Below, piece after piece: positions 45,593 through 58,058 of a DNA stretch of 64,000 nucleotides. Below the pieces are notes generated by a model, which saw only the letters and a program-made list of their open reading frames with translations, was not told where the DNA came from and searched no databases. How positions within the stretch are numbered: position 1 is the stretch's first letter; the number at the start of each line of letters is the position of its first letter. A program made the position numbers and the translations under genes. This DNA is from Phymorhynchus buccinoides (lineage: Eukaryota > Mollusca > Gastropoda > Neogastropoda > Raphitomidae): positions 22,228,552-22,292,551 of the forward strand of contig CM065693.1 of assembly GCA_017654935.2 (NCBI GenBank). Direction: 5' to 3'.

Positions 45593-48500
45593 CTGCACAC
45601 ACACACACACGCGCGTTAAAAAGACAACGATAAAGGGCGACGTCCTTTCAAACATTCACAAGTTAACAAGCAAGGATTCAAGCTGCTCAAGTACCATACA
45701 TTTTCTGACTATAAGGCGCACCCCCCAAATTTCAGATTTTGTTATTATATTTTCTTACTATTTCATTAGTCACATTATAAGGCGCAGGGGTCTGAGTCTG
45801 GGGAAAAAAATCGCCTTATAGTCCGTAAAATAATGTAATAGAGGATCAGCCAATTAATTGTTCACCGTGTCCAGAGCCCAGCATTAAACCATAGTCTCCT
45901 CCGAAGTCGGATTGTGGCTGCCCACGTGGCGGGGTAATAAAAAAACGGTCACACACGTAATGTTCTCATCCCTAGCCGGTGCATTTGTACCATAGTGTTC
46001 AACGGACGGTATCTCAGACGATAATAGGAATTTTGAAGCATTTTAACGTGAGTATTCGTCATATCGGCAACTTGTGACCACGTTCGACATCTGACTCACA
46101 GTAGACTGTACTGAGTACGGCAATCGTTGCCTCTCTTCTCAAGATTTTGTTCACTAATAGGGTGCCCTCATTTATTAAGCGCATAGGTCGAAATTGGAGA
46201 AAAAAATATCGCCTTATAACCCAAAATTACGGTAATAAGAACTTACAGCACGATGAGGGAAGCTTCACTGGATCTTTCAACCACCAGTTCTTTCACCCGC
46301 AGATGTCGCCTCGTCTGAAATAAACATAAAAAAAAACCACCCACACACTTAGTATCTGAATTTTTTGCTACATTTATGCCAGCACTGCTGTTTTACGAAA
46401 ATAACCCCAGTGAGATAACTTCCTGACAATGCAAGTTTTCAAAGATCACAGATTTCTGCTACTTCTGGGAATACATAATGGGAACAATTTTTTGACAATG
46501 CATACGAAAAAAGAAAGATTGAACACAAATTCTGGGAGTAAGTTTCTAATCTTGTTCAAATAATTTGAGGGAGTCTGCCATCTGCCTTGTTTATTTCTTC
46601 CATGACAGACTGCTTAGACAAGCAACCTTTGATTTAAGTGTATTTGCTGTATTTTCAGCATTTTTCTGCCGGATCAAAGCCATAGGAATCAGTGTGTTCA
46701 TGGGTCAGACGTGGTGCCACCCTTGAAGGAGGACCTCACTCACGCTGGCTCCACGACAAAGACGTAACTGTCGTTAGTGGCGTCCTGCATATATTATGTT
46801 AGCTCAGAACAGGCTCCAATGAAGTCCACCAAAGCGACTCAGCAGCTTCGCAGTGTCTCCTCGGGTGATTACCTCTTGACAACCTAACATAGACTTGCTC
46901 CCACACTCAGCAGCTCTGCAGTGTCTCCTCGGGTGGTTGCCTCATCACAACCTAACATAGACTTGCTCCCACACTCAGCAGCTCTGCAGTGTCTCACTCG
47001 GGTGATTGCCTCATCACAACCTAACATAGACTTGTTCCCACACTCAGCAGCTCTGCAGTGTCTCCTCGGGTGGTTGCCTCATCACAACCTAACATAGACT
47101 TGCTCCCACACTCAGCAGCTCTGCAGTGTCTCCTCGGGTGGTTGCCTCATCACAACCTAACATAGACTTGCTCCCACACTCAGCAGCTCTGCAGTGTCTC
47201 CTCAGGCGATTGCCTCTTGACAACCTAACATAGACTTGCTCCCACACTCAGCAGCTCTGCAGTGTCTACTCGGGTGATTGCCTCATCACAACCTAACATA
47301 GACTTGCTCCCACACTCAGCAGCTCTGCAGTGTCTCCTCGGGTGGTTGCCTCATCACAACCTAACATAGACTTGCTCCCACACTCAGCAGCTCTGCAGTG
47401 TCTCCTCGGGTGGTTGCCTCATCACAACCTAACATAGACTTGTTCCCACACTCAGCAGCTCTGCAGTGTCTCCTCGGGTGGTTGCCTCATCACAACCTAA
47501 CATAGACTTGCTCCCACACTCAGCAGCTCTGCAGTGTCTCCTCGGGTGATTGCCTCATCACAACCTAACATAGACTTGCTCCCACACTCAGCAGCTCTGC
47601 AGTGTCTCCTCGGGTGATTGCCTCTTGACAACCTAACATAGACTTGCTCCCACACTCAGCAGCTCTGCAGTGTCTCCTCAGGCGATTGCCTCTTGACAAC
47701 CTAACATAGACTTGCTCCCACACTCAGCAGCTCTGCAGTGTCTACTCGGGTGATTGCCTCATCACAACCTAACATAGACTTGCTCCCACACTCAGCAGCT
47801 CTGCAGTGTCTCCTCGGGTGGTTGCCTCATCACAACCTAACATAGACTTGCTCCCACACTCAGCAGCTCTGCAGTGTCTCCTCGGGTGGTTGCCTCATCA
47901 CAACCTAACATAGACTTGCTCCCACACTCAGCAGCTCTGCAGTGTCTCCTCGGGTGGTTGCCTCATCACAACCTAACATAGACTTGCTCCCACACTCAGC
48001 AGCTCTGCAGTGTCTCCTCGGGTGATTGCCTCTTGACAACCTAACATAGATTTGCTCCCCTTCGGACTGCTCAATAATTTATTGTCTTTAAAACAAAAAA
48101 GAAATTCTTTGTCTGGCATGCACATAAAACACACATATAAACATAGAAATAATAAAACATGCATAATATAAATACATCATAAGAATTAAATTACAATGCA
48201 ATATAAAACACTTGGAAGTACACACACATACGCCCACACCACCCTCACACACCCCCCCTCCCCCACCCCCACATTTAAAATCTCCACCCTCAACCACGTC
48301 TCTCCCCCATCACACACACAGCTTAACTAACAATTTGCATAAAAGTAATAATAGGACAAAATGCATAAAACAAACGAAAATGGATAATATGAATTGATAT
48401 CACAAATGGTACAAAATCATATAATAATATCAGGGTGTGGCTGCGAGTTGGGACTAGAAATGAAAACCAAGTATATTTTCTGCTGTGGGTTGCAGCTCAC

Positions 48501-51500
48501 CTTGTCTGCCAGCAGGTCGACCTCAGCCTGGGAACACTTCCAGGGGAACTGCTCCGGGGTCTCCCCCTGCTCTTCGTTCAGCATCCAGGGGTTCAGGATG
48601 GCGTTGAACTCTTGGTAGCTGCAACAGCGCAGAAGCACAGAATAGAGAAAAAGATGCAAAAAGCAGTATGCAGGCATCAGAACTGCCTGAGGTCCAATCC
48701 TCTGAAAACCGCGAAAAGGACCATCAAGGCCCCAGAGAGTCGAGGAACAACACTGGCATCAATTTCTAACGTGACCAAAAAGGCATAATTCATGAATTAT
48801 GGATTTGATGCCTTTTAGAGACATGGGTGTTAAACCATTGTGGTGCATAAATGTGACATTGGCGGCGAAAGGGTTAAACCACTCAGCATGTACAATTCAA
48901 TTTTTGGTTACGGAGATAAAAACAAAAACAAGAAAGATAATTTGTTGTAAAAGATTTCATCCTTTGGGTTACTTTTTTTCAGCACAATTCAATCAAGACG
49001 AAGCCAGCATTTTCTGGAATGTGGGGAATGATTTCTATAGGAATTGTAGCGATCAGCGTGGGTGACAGCGACACATTCTCTCATTCCTGAAATGACACAT
49101 TGAAAGTTTCCCTTCCAGAGCAAAAGCTTCCATTCCTGAAGTGGCGGCTGCATACTTCCAATGTGTGTGTATTGAATGTCTGTGTATGTGAGGAGTTGTG
49201 GTGGTGATTAAAATATTTTTTGGACTATAAGGCGCACCCCCAAATTTTACACAAAATTCAGATTTTGTTACTACACTTTCTTAACCCTCTTGTGCCTGAC
49301 GCTCTGTGCTCTCAAACACCTCTGAAATCCTAACCCAAGGGACGTCACTCCGTACAAAAGGCGGGGTAGCGTCAGAAAAATAATAAAATAAAATATACCC
49401 TACCAGATTGTGTTTTTTTGTTTGTTTTGAATGTGTTGCCGAGATGTCTGTCTGATTTGCAAAATGAATTTCAAGATGTTATGGGGATGCATGGCTCCAC
49501 AAAAAAAATCAAAATGCCAAAGTGTATTCGCAAACTGCATTCACTAGTCATTCACTGCCTACTTTTGCAGGGGAATTGGTCGTTTCGTACCCTACTTTTC
49601 ATTGGGATAGGGTTAGGGTTAGGGATAGGGTTAGGGGTAGGGATAGGGTAAGGGTTAGATGGTCTTTTCTTTTGCCAGAAGCATGTTTTTTTGTCAAAAT
49701 CATCTCTCCTGTCTTTAAAAAATGACTAAAATTTGGTACGAAACGTCCAGGGTACGAAAAGTCCAGGGTACGAAACGACCTCTAACCCTTTTGCAGACTG
49801 TTGAAGCCTAAGACGACTGAAATGGAAATGTAGATCAAAATCATTCACTTACCCTTTCACTTCACGATCTTATAATTCCTATCTTTCACAAAAAAAAGGA
49901 ATTTTCATCGCTGTCATCACTCAGTGGATGCAATAACGACTCATCATCCATGATGTAAAAGTCGGGAAAAGTCTGGGAAAAATGCATTGCCTTAGAGTCC
50001 GAAAAATACGGTAGTACAGTATTTGGGCCGTTACTCAAATGGCTTTTATCACTGGTTGACATTAGCCTATAGAAAGGGCCAATACTAAATGAGAGCTGTA
50101 CTATAAATGATATTCTACAGTATTGGAATATCACGCTACAGCTTAGTCTTTCGTGGAAGACTATGACTCTCGAACGAGGGGGCCCTTGCACCGGCTCTGG
50201 TGCTGCCGCCAAAGGGATTGGTTTGGCCTTTGGGGACCTTCCCCAATGCCAACTCTCGTCCTCAAATCCCTTTGGCCGAGTAGGGATGTACCCTGAGCAA
50301 GGCATCTCCACTATAAACTTCTTCTCGCCCAGCCTGCCGGAATAGTATCTGCCCCCTCTGCTATCTGGCAGTCATTGTCGGAAACGACAGACAGGCAACA
50401 ACATTCACAGTACAGTGCAACCTCCCTTATAACTTATAAGACCTTCAAAAATCATCCAAAATGAGGTCTTATAAGAGAGGGGTCTTATAGGGAGGCAATT
50501 TTAATACCTACAAAGAAGGGTAATGTCTCAGAGAAGTAGGTCTTATGTGGGAGGAAGTCTTATAATGGGAGGTGTTATAAGGGAGGTTACACAGCATCGC
50601 AGGTCTATCACCATATTATTCTGCCATCAATAACAGCAGACAACACTGTTGATTTTGTGAGGCCGTTGTTACGGATGGCCATCCTTGAAGCCTCTTTCTG
50701 TCAGCTTTTTCATTCCTGATTTCAGGAGCACGTCTGAACTACTTTCACCCCTGCAAACTGAAAACCAGTTACCTTTCGTCCTTGGGCAGTTTGTTGACCT
50801 CCTGCAGCACCTCCACAGCCTTGGTCTCCAGTCGGAACTTCTTCATCATCCCCACCAGCCTGGAAACCACCACAGAAATGCATGATGATGAGTTTTCACA
50901 AAAGAAAAATCCCAAGAACATTAACTGAAACAGCTAGTGGGCCATGCAGGTTAATTTAGTCGAATCCTTTTGAAAAAGTAAAAAAAATATTTTGGATTAT
51001 ACAGGGGCAGATCAGTCAGTCCACAGGTGGGTGGTTCCAATGGCTCAGGCTGGGTTAGGGGGATTCGGGGTGAAGCCCTCAAAAGCTAGTAATTTGAATG
51101 TAAAAGAGGCAAAGAAGGTCTCTCCTGTGAGAAAAAGGTAAAACTCTGGCTTGAAATTACATGAGGACATGGATTTCCCCTTCTTTTTCTGTCTTTCTCT
51201 TTTAAAAAAATGAATTTATTTATTTGTTTGTTTTTTGTTTGGGGGGGGGAGGGGGGTGTCCGGTTTCTTTTGTACAAATAATTCCCTCACCTTCTGGAAG
51301 TTCTGTGCTTTTACCTTTCTTTAATCTATCGCTCTCTTTGACTCTGCCCTTTCCCTTCGCTTACTGTCATCTATCTACTATCTTTCTGCTTTACTGGTCC
51401 ATTCTTCTGCCTTCGTTCTTGAAACTCCTACAAAGATTTTTTTCTTCAGCCGAAGACGGGACATGCTGGGCCTATTTCTTAGGCGCACAATGTCAGCATG

Positions 51501-51957
51501 ACGCATCTGCGCTCATACGACAGGAAACTGGGCTATCGAAAAAAAAGAAACCCTCACTCTCTCTGCGTCTTGTCGATGTCTCCCTTCTTGCTCCCCGGCA
51601 CAAAGATGCGGATCTGGCACTTCTTCCACACCCTCTGCCTCAGGAGGTGGGGGATCAGCAGCGTCAGCCCCCCATCATCGTACAGCCACCAGATATCGAT
51701 CGTGCCCTTCGGGGGCTTGCGGAAATCGAAGCGGTTCTGGAGGAGCTCCGAGTTGGTGACCATGGGAATTGTGGCTGCACCACCACCACCACCCCCACCA
51801 CCCTCGGGTTCCTGGATTTCCACGATGGTGTCTTTTTTCTGCTTGCGCTGCGGAGATTTGTTGTGGTGGTTCTTGCCCCCGATGCCGTTCTTGGTGAAGC
51901 GGCCGTTGGGTATGGCCTCCAGCTGAATGTCTGGTTCGATGTCGCTGGAGCTCAGCT
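45457..51957 (-). CDS. SLC12A2: SLC12 Na-dependent cation-chloride cotransporter, C-terminal part (NKCC/NCC type)
   Basis: SLC12 cotransporters carry Cl with Na and/or K across the plasma membrane. Five - strand exons (51957-51558, 50859-50773, 48618-48501, 46314-46247, 45592-45457) join in phase to give 268 residues and a TAG stop. This is the cytosolic C-terminal domain: [20 protein letters not shown], the hallmark of the family; a nucleotide-fold stretch [30 protein letters not shown], collinear with human [20 protein letters not shown]; and the family ending [15 protein letters not shown] to VLTFYS. The ending is closest to SLC12A1/A2, so the symbol marks the group rather than proven orthology. 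The membrane-spanning part (about the first 800 residues) is missing; I found no further exon up to 64000, so it lies outside or in a long intron. Confidence 0.92.
45691..45837. mobile_element. MITE, CCGTATTTT family, in the last SLC12 intron
   Basis: From ACATTTTCTGACTATAAGG to TATAGTCCGTAAAATAATGT. It lies 99 nt upstream of the terminal SLC12 exon. A further partial copy is at about 46158-46233. Confidence 0.7.
46247..46314 (-). CDS. SLC12A2: SLC12 exon, [13 protein letters not shown] segment
   Basis: A 68-nt exon between tttcag and gtaagt. [20 protein letters not shown] aligns with human [20 protein letters not shown]. Found from homology and splice sites, being too short for an ORF scan. 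Confidence 0.87.
46846..48060. repeat. 68-bp satellite, about 18 copies, in an SLC12 intron
   Basis: Unit starts CAGCAGCTCTGCAGTGTCTC and ends GACTTGCTCCCACACT. Variants (GGTTGCCTCATCACAACC versus GATTGCCTCTTGACAACC) recur in blocks, e.g. 47190-47330 resembles 47660-47810, which suggests segmental spread of multi-unit blocks. Confidence 0.95.
48501..48618 (-). CDS. SLC12A2: SLC12 exon, [15 protein letters not shown] segment
   Basis: A 118-nt exon between ctgttgcag and gtgagc, encoding [20 protein letters not shown] to DLLADK. The spacing from PWK to the Thr at the start of the next exon is 13 residues, exactly as in human NKCC1, which confirms the splice to 46314. Confidence 0.9.
48802..48876. 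mobile_element. piggyBac-like MITE, right-end fragment
   Basis: Only the final 70 nt remain (GTGTTAAACCATTGTGGTGC to GGCGGCGAAAGGGTTAA), in the SLC12 intron upstream of exon 48501-48618. Confidence 0.65.
49208..50015. mobile_element. MITE, CCGTATTTT family, interrupted by nested insertions
   Basis: The left half (TTTTTTGGACTATAAGGCGC to the ACACTTTCTTA) ends near 49283 and the right end (CCTTAGAGTCCGAAAAATAC) appears at about 49988-50013. About 690 nt of foreign DNA separates them, including the telomere-like element at 49571-49787. Confidence 0.55.
49571..49787. mobile_element. TIR element with telomere-like interior
   Basis: GGTCGTTTCGTACCC (49578-49592) is inverted at 49766-49780. Between them lie about seven degenerate GGGTTA units. 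CTTTTGCAG flanks it at 49562-49570 and 49788-49796, a likely 9-bp target duplication. Confidence 0.65.
50413..50594. mobile_element. MITE (CAGTGGAACC family), right end worn
   Basis: Starts CAGTGCAACCTCCCTTATAA after TA; the right end reads GGGAGGTTACACAGC, so the inverted repeat is damaged there. Confidence 0.7.
50773..50859 (-). CDS. SLC12A2: SLC12 exon, [17 protein letters not shown] segment
   Basis: An 87-nt exon between gtttccag and gtaact. It encodes [29 protein letters not shown], aligned with human LLSKFRIDFSDIMVL. It enters in phase 2 and leaves in phase 2, matching both neighbours. Confidence 0.9.
51255..51500 (+). mobile_element. Dispersed repeat H, partial + copy
   Basis: ACCTTCTGGAAGTTCTGTGC, CTTTGACTCTGCCCTTTCCC and ACTGGTCCATTCTTCTGCC match the other copies; it stops 60 nt from the SLC12 exon at 51558. 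Confidence 0.6.
51558..51957 (-). CDS. SLC12A2: SLC12 exon with the [12 protein letters not shown] core
   Basis: Runs from acceptor ccaatccag to donor AGAGA|gtgagg, entering with two bases of a split codon. It begins [20 protein letters not shown], then a basic [14 protein letters not shown] segment, an eight-glycine run coded by a GGT/GGG repeat (about 51774-51800), and finally [20 protein letters not shown] to [14 protein letters not shown]. The alternative acceptor 2 nt further in would enter in phase 0; the upstream exon would decide. Confidence 0.92.
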
Positions 51958-52786
51958 CTGGATTGGATTGGAAAGTGAAAAAAAAATTATTAAAAAAAGA
52001 AAAGGAAGAAATTGAAGTACAGTGGAAAACCCAACTGAATCAGAAATGGTTACCACAAAAAACATTGGATAAAAAAACATAAAAATGTTTCCCACTTTAA
52101 TCCTTTTTATGCCAAAACATTGTTTATCTAAAAATATCAACTACTTACGCTAGATTTGTTTTTACTATGCATGCATGCACAAAAAAAAAAGTCTTGATCC
52201 ATGCCTCTACAACGCAAGTGTGTGAGAAGGGCAGAATAAAACCTTTGAGAGAAATACAGAAATACACGCAAAAAGTTACGATTTATGTATCAATTGATCA
52301 GTGTGTATTGAACTCAAGGCTGGACAAGGGTGAAATAAAAATGTTTTAAGAAAACTGCAGAAAAGAAGATGCACACACAATTCTAGAATTGATGTTTTGA
52401 TCAATGTCACTACAGCTCAACTTTGGAACATGACCAGGAGTGATAATAATAGAAACGACACCATTTCTATTGCCTCTACGGTGGTCACTGTCACTGTCAG
52501 GATGATGTTAGTATTAGCTATTACGCAGTCATTGGCATTAATATTACTGCAGTTGTCCTTGTGTTTGTTGAGTGCTGTCGTAGTTAGAGTTAATGTCATT
52601 GCAGCTTTTCTAAATTACTACTATTTTGTACAATATCAATGTGCATATACGTGTCTTATAAATTTAGTAAAACCAAGAAAAGAATTTCAATAATTTTTTT
52701 TAATAGAAACGACAGAAAGGGAACAAGACTGAAAACATAATATATCCAATCTATTGCAAGATAAGGTGTTTTTCTCTCCATAGTGT

Positions 52787-53230
52787 TACAGAAGAGACAG
52801 ATAATGGGATAAGATTGGGTACAAATTATATCTCAAGACATGGTGTCTTATCACCAGTGTCACCAAAAAGACAAAAATGGAGCAATATTGAGAACAAAAT
52901 ATATCGTAAGACATGGTGTCTTCTCTTCAGAGCGTTACAGAAAAGACAAAAATAGAACAAGATTGGGGACAAAAGGTATCCCAAGATATGGTGTTTTTCT
53001 CTCCACAGCATTGCAGAAAAGACGAAAATGGAACAAGATTGGGAAGATATTCCAAATATAATCATATGTCTTATCACCAGACTGTTACAGAAAAGACAAA
53101 AGTGGAACAAGATTGGGAACTAAATAAATCCCAAGATCTGGTGTCTTATCACCAGAGTATTAATTTGTTTAAAAAGAAGAGGACAGAAATGGAACAAGAT
53201 AGTGTCCTCGCGAAGTGGTATCTTATTACT
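52787..53230. repeat. Old tandem repeat, unit about 75 nt, 6 copies
   Basis: Units share TTACAGAAAAGACAAAAATG, GAACAAGATTGGG and CAAGACATGGTGTCTTATCA. Much more diverged than the other arrays here. Confidence 0.8.
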
Positions 53231-54043
53231 GGTCAACACAGCTGGTACACAAACATGAAGTTGCTTTTAGTTTCAAGACGGTTTACTAAATAAAGCTAAA
53301 AATATAATTTATCAAAGGATTATCATCGTCAACAAAACAAATAAACAAGACAAAACAACAACAAAAAAGCTTGGAAGAAACTTCTTTATAAACACTATCT
53401 TTCAAATTTTGGAGAGAAAAAAAAAAATCAAATCAATATAATTATTATTATAAGCAACAGGGTCACAAAATTTCTAGTTTATGATATTAAAGTAAATAAT
53501 TTAATATATACACTAAAAACAAAACATTTAACATTGACTGTCCCTCTTTGGGGGTTACATTTTGACTTGTGATTGGTCTGATGCAAGGCTTTGTTTAGCA
53601 AAATGTGCATATAATTTTGGTGGTGATCTATTAATTTGTGGGCATTTTTCTTTTTTTCCTCCTGCTTGTACAAAGCAAGACGGACACATGTATGCCATGA
53701 ATTTATACAGTTGGACTGCCTGTAGTTAAAGCTAAGAAATGATGCTGGCCAGAATAGAACTTAAGACCACACACAATATCTATAATCGTTGAGAATGAAT
53801 GAAAAATGGTGTTTTACGTCCTCTCGGTCATAGACACATATGGGACATTTGTAAATACAAAGATGGTGGGAACATTACTGGGGACAATGCCCAGAGGCAG
53901 TGCCACACCAGTAAAGTCCCGATTTTTTAAGAATACAGATATGTGTAGCGGTAACCACGCCTCGGTAAAACCTCATCGGCTATGGTACCGCTACAGTATA
54001 TGAAATATGACTGTAATCGTTGACAAATGAAAGCTACTTTACA

Positions 54044-54458
54044 TGTGACCCAGCACCACAAAAGGGACATTAAGTCGCTGGGATAGTTTCTTACAACAGG
54101 CTTGCAAAGTCAAAAATTTCATTTTTTGTCAATTTTGAGTTATGGGTATGTTTGTGTTCTCTAACATCTTATCTTTCATATTTACAAAGGATAATCTTTA
54201 TTGTGTTCTCTAAATGGTCTTATATGTGTCTTAAAACGAGTAGGTCAATGCATTTTCTATAGCTAGGCTAAACTTTTGACCGTTTTCTCAAAATGGCCGA
54301 TGCTCACCCTACTAAATTTAAATGCTCATAACTCGGGAACGGAAAAAGATACAAGAATAGTTTTTGTATCAATAGAAATAGAATTGTCTGAAGTTTTCAA
54401 ATGTATATTTTTCTCAGAATGGTCACACTTAATGTCCCTTTCGTGGTACTGGGTCACA
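54044..54458. mobile_element. MITE, TGTGACCCAGCACCA family, copy 2
   Basis: Reverse-oriented copy of 25525-25945 with the same ends and similar length (415 against 421). Confidence 0.8.
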
Positions 54459-55364
54459 TATTGTCATAAACATGTCAAAGGTTTTGAAGACACATGGAAC
54501 CATGAAGTAAAATAGTAAGAGTTTTAGCCATGAAAATTATATAACAGATGGGATGAGTAGGCTAAGAAATAATGCTAAATGGTGCATGAACATGATTTGC
54601 ATACAAATACTGTAAGAGGGCTACTTCTTTATAATTATAAACAAAGACAGAATGCTATAGTATAAAATATTTCCAGAACTACAGAATAAATTTCTTTAGA
54701 CCAAATTTTTGTTATAAAAAACCCTTATTTAAACATAAGATAAGCAGGTGAAGTAAACAAAATATAATAAGACCTCCACAACTAATTTTGTTTTCTTCAT
54801 GCATAATATTTTACACCACTGTATTCTCCCATTTTAATTAATAAACATGCCAAAAAATTGTTTTCAATACAATTTGGCAAGATATATATTCATTTCATTT
54901 GAAAACAATAACAAAAATCCGTTAATAGTTCATATATCACATGATTTAAAATCTACAAACAGCTAAAAAAAAAAGATATTTTTTTAAAAAATGGGAATAA
55001 ATATGCGGAAATAAACCCACTACTTCAGACTCAGCAGTAATTATATAAAAATAAGCACAAATAAGGTTATTATGAGCCATAAGGCTACATCCCACCATTT
55101 TGCCAATATATGAATAGGCTGAAAGGAAAGAGAGAAAAAACCTTTATTCAAGGATATAAAATAGCTTTGTATTCAACAATTTCAGCCAAAGGTAAAGAAA
55201 CTAGAACAAAAATGTCCTGGCTACGAAACAGCACAGCATTATGGCACCCCGCCCTTTAACTACATGACCACAGCACATGCACGAAAAGAAATAATACAAA
55301 ATATTTTGCTCATATAGCCTAACAATATATATATAGTATCACTGCCTTGGCTTAAGGGTTTGTC

Positions 55365-55823
55365 AGACCAACTGACATAGGCTAGAACACCAAGGCTACA
55401 TCAAAATTTTATGCTATGCATAGTTATGTGGGGATTGACTTTAGCCATAGGCTATGTCAGACCAATTGACATAGGCTAGAACACCAAGGCTACATCAAAA
55501 TGTTATGCTATGCATAGTTATGTGGGGATTGACTTTAGCCATAGGCTATGTCAGACCAATTGACATAGGCTAGAACACCAAGGCTACATCAAAATGTTAT
55601 GCTATGCATAGTTATGTGGGGATTGACTTTAGCCATAGGCTATGTCAGACCAATTGACATAGGCTAGAACACCAAGGCTACATCAAAATATTATGCTATG
55701 CATAGTTATGCGGGGATTGACTTTAGCCATAGGCTATGTCAGACCAATTGACATAGGCTAGAACACCAAGGCTACATCAAAATGTTATGCTATGCATAGT
55801 TATGTGGGGATTGACTTTAGCTA
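55365..55823. repeat. 94-bp tandem repeat, about 5 copies
   Basis: Unit contains TGTCAGACCAATTGACATAG and ATGCTATGCATAGTTATGTG, with inverted TAGCC/GGCTA phrases. Copies are nearly identical. Confidence 0.95.
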
Positions 55824-56723
55824 TAACAAGCTCCTAGCAAAACATCATCAATCTAAAAAAAATCCCCAGAAATGGCTGCCCACTTGGCGGGGTTATGAAA
55901 AATGGTCACACGCGTAATGTTCTCATCCCTAGCTGATGCATTTGTACCATTTGTTCAAGTGCTTTGGCTGTTGGGATGATCCCTGGAGTCTTTTAGCCAG
56001 GGTACGTCAACAACAACAACTGATACTGAAATACAACAGACTTAAATACCAGTCCCAAAACACATACATTTTTTCATGACATTAGAGAATAGTTTTCTGA
56101 ACAAAAAGTCAAAAGATAAAAGATGGGAAAACTGTTAAAACTGACACACTCCATAGAAACTGTTTTTCTGGATAGGAGAGCTTAATGCAGCTTACCTCAT
56201 CAATTTAAAACAGATTTGGGAAACAATTGCAAATACACTTCTTTTTGTGTTTCATATCATACCCAGGCACTTTTGCAACTTTTTTTTTATATAAACGAGA
56301 TTCTGTAAGACTTAATCTATGTTGTTCAATTATCCTGTTTCGAGGCTGATGTGCCAAACTATGCCTATCAATTGAACACACATTGCAGATATGCAACACA
56401 GAATATACAACAAGGGCAAAAACAATACAACAACAACAAGGGCAATATCACCAAGAACAACAGCTAGGGCAACAATAACAATATCAACAACACTGCCATG
56501 AAAGTTGAAACCAATAACAAACACTACAGGCCTATATTGTATGTGTGGGGCCTACAGGCCAAGAAACTGTTGAGTTAGTAGTGCTGCAAGGTTAGATCAA
56601 GCAATGTATGAATAATATATACGAGACAATACAACAAAATCAACACATATACACACACAGACATGGTCACAGAGAGACAAACACACACACACACTGTCAA
56701 TTAACATGATATAGCAAATAATG

Positions 56724-56867
56724 CAGTGGAACCTCCCTTATAAGACCTACTTTTCTGAGACATTGCCCTTCTTTGTAAGTATGAAAATTACCTCCCTTAT
56801 AAGACCCCTCCCTTATAAGACCTCATTTTGGATGATTTTTGAAGGTCTTATAAAGGAGGTTCCACTG
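56724..56867. mobile_element. TA-flanked MITE (CAGTGGAACC family), compact copy
   Basis: A 144-bp copy from CAGTGGAACCTCCCTTATAA to AAGGAGGTTCCACTG. Probably close to the ancestral length. Confidence 0.85.
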
Positions 56868-57451
56868 TATACTGTATCTGAGCCACATTAATTCATTCTG
56901 TAATTAAGCATTGGCAGGGTAATCATCAAGCAGATGACATCACTGATGACGTCATCAGATGAAGAGGAATAACCCTGACATGCTGCCTTTTGCTTTAACA
57001 GTCAAGAGAGTTATATCCCCAGACCATTTTGCCAGATTGGCTCTATCAGTTCTCTTTTTTTGGGGCATGATTTGCTCAATGATTTTTCTTTAATTTTCTC
57101 TGACAGTTAAGGGGTTAAATAACCTTGTTTAGTTAATACGTGGTAAGATTCAATGTGGTGACAGCCCTGACATGGCCCTGGTTGTCGATGGGGCTATAAT
57201 TTTTAATCTTAATCTTGTTTAGAGATAAATGTAAAACATTTATAGTCTAGATGAAGTTGTAATGAAGTGGATTGTTATAAAAACAAATACAGCATTTGCA
57301 TCAAGTGTTCTGGTAAGTTAAAGGCCTAGCAGCCGATCCAAAGAATTGGGTCTCGCTAGTTAGAAATGTGCTGTCTCCTTTAACAGGTAAAAAAAGGTTT
57401 GCAGCCAGCAGCGAAGCAAATGTGACCTGGCCTCTAGCGAGGATCATTTAT

Positions 57452-58052
57452 CAGAGGTTCTGCTAGCTTTTATTTCTATCCGTCCTGGTGACAGACAAGG
57501 TAAAAAATATTCCGTCCTGGGACAATTTTCATCCATCCCCACTGAATTGTGTTGCCACGGATTCAGGCATGAAAACTAATGTAAAAAAAAAGAAAACATT
57601 TTTGTTGAGAGGGGGGTGGTGGGTGGGCAGATACTCATTTCACGGCTTGCCTTGCCTTCAAACACACTGAGTATCCGACCATAATAAAGACGCCGATCAT
57701 GGGGTCGCTTCGTCTGCCATCTTTACTTACGACCACAAGCATACACTCGACCGGTTACGGACCACATTTGAGAATTAACATCGCGTCACATTTTCAGCAT
57801 AGATTCCTTCAATAACAGCAAATTTTCGGCGGAAAAGGCGGAGCTGTTTTCATATCTGGTTCTGATTAGAGCAGTAGCTGTTTTGTATGCAAATACACCC
57901 GCGAGACACGCACTGAGAGACGGCCGAGCAAAACGGTACAAGTAGACCTACTCCACAACCCGGCACCGGGACGGACAACTTCAATTTTTTTCTCCGTCAA
58001 ATCCAAATTTTTCCCGTCATATACGGATAATTTTCAGTTAACGGAACCTCTG
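57452..58052. mobile_element. 601-bp TIR element with 6-bp target duplication
   Basis: CAGAGGTTCTG at the left and GGAACCTCTG at the right are inverted; ATTTAT flanks both sides (57446-57451, 58053-58058). The interior has CATCCGTCC/CCGTCA phrases near both ends and a GC-richer middle. No transposase seen. Confidence 0.75.
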
Positions 58053-58058
58053 ATTTAT

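Noticed and set aside
46744..46784. A 41-nt exon-like segment on the - strand ([13 protein letters not shown]) with good acceptor and donor between two SLC12 exons.
   Set aside because: Including it shifts the frame, while joining the flanking exons directly gives residue-for-residue spacing with human NKCC1. It could at most be a poison exon.
49608..49665. Possible interstitial telomere or chromosome-end fusion.
   Set aside because: Repeats are few, degenerate and enclosed by inverted repeats with a target duplication, so they belong to a transposon-like element.
51224..52015. 263-codon + frame opposite the SLC12 exon.
   Set aside because: It is the antisense shadow of the SLC12 exon joined to a dispersed repeat.
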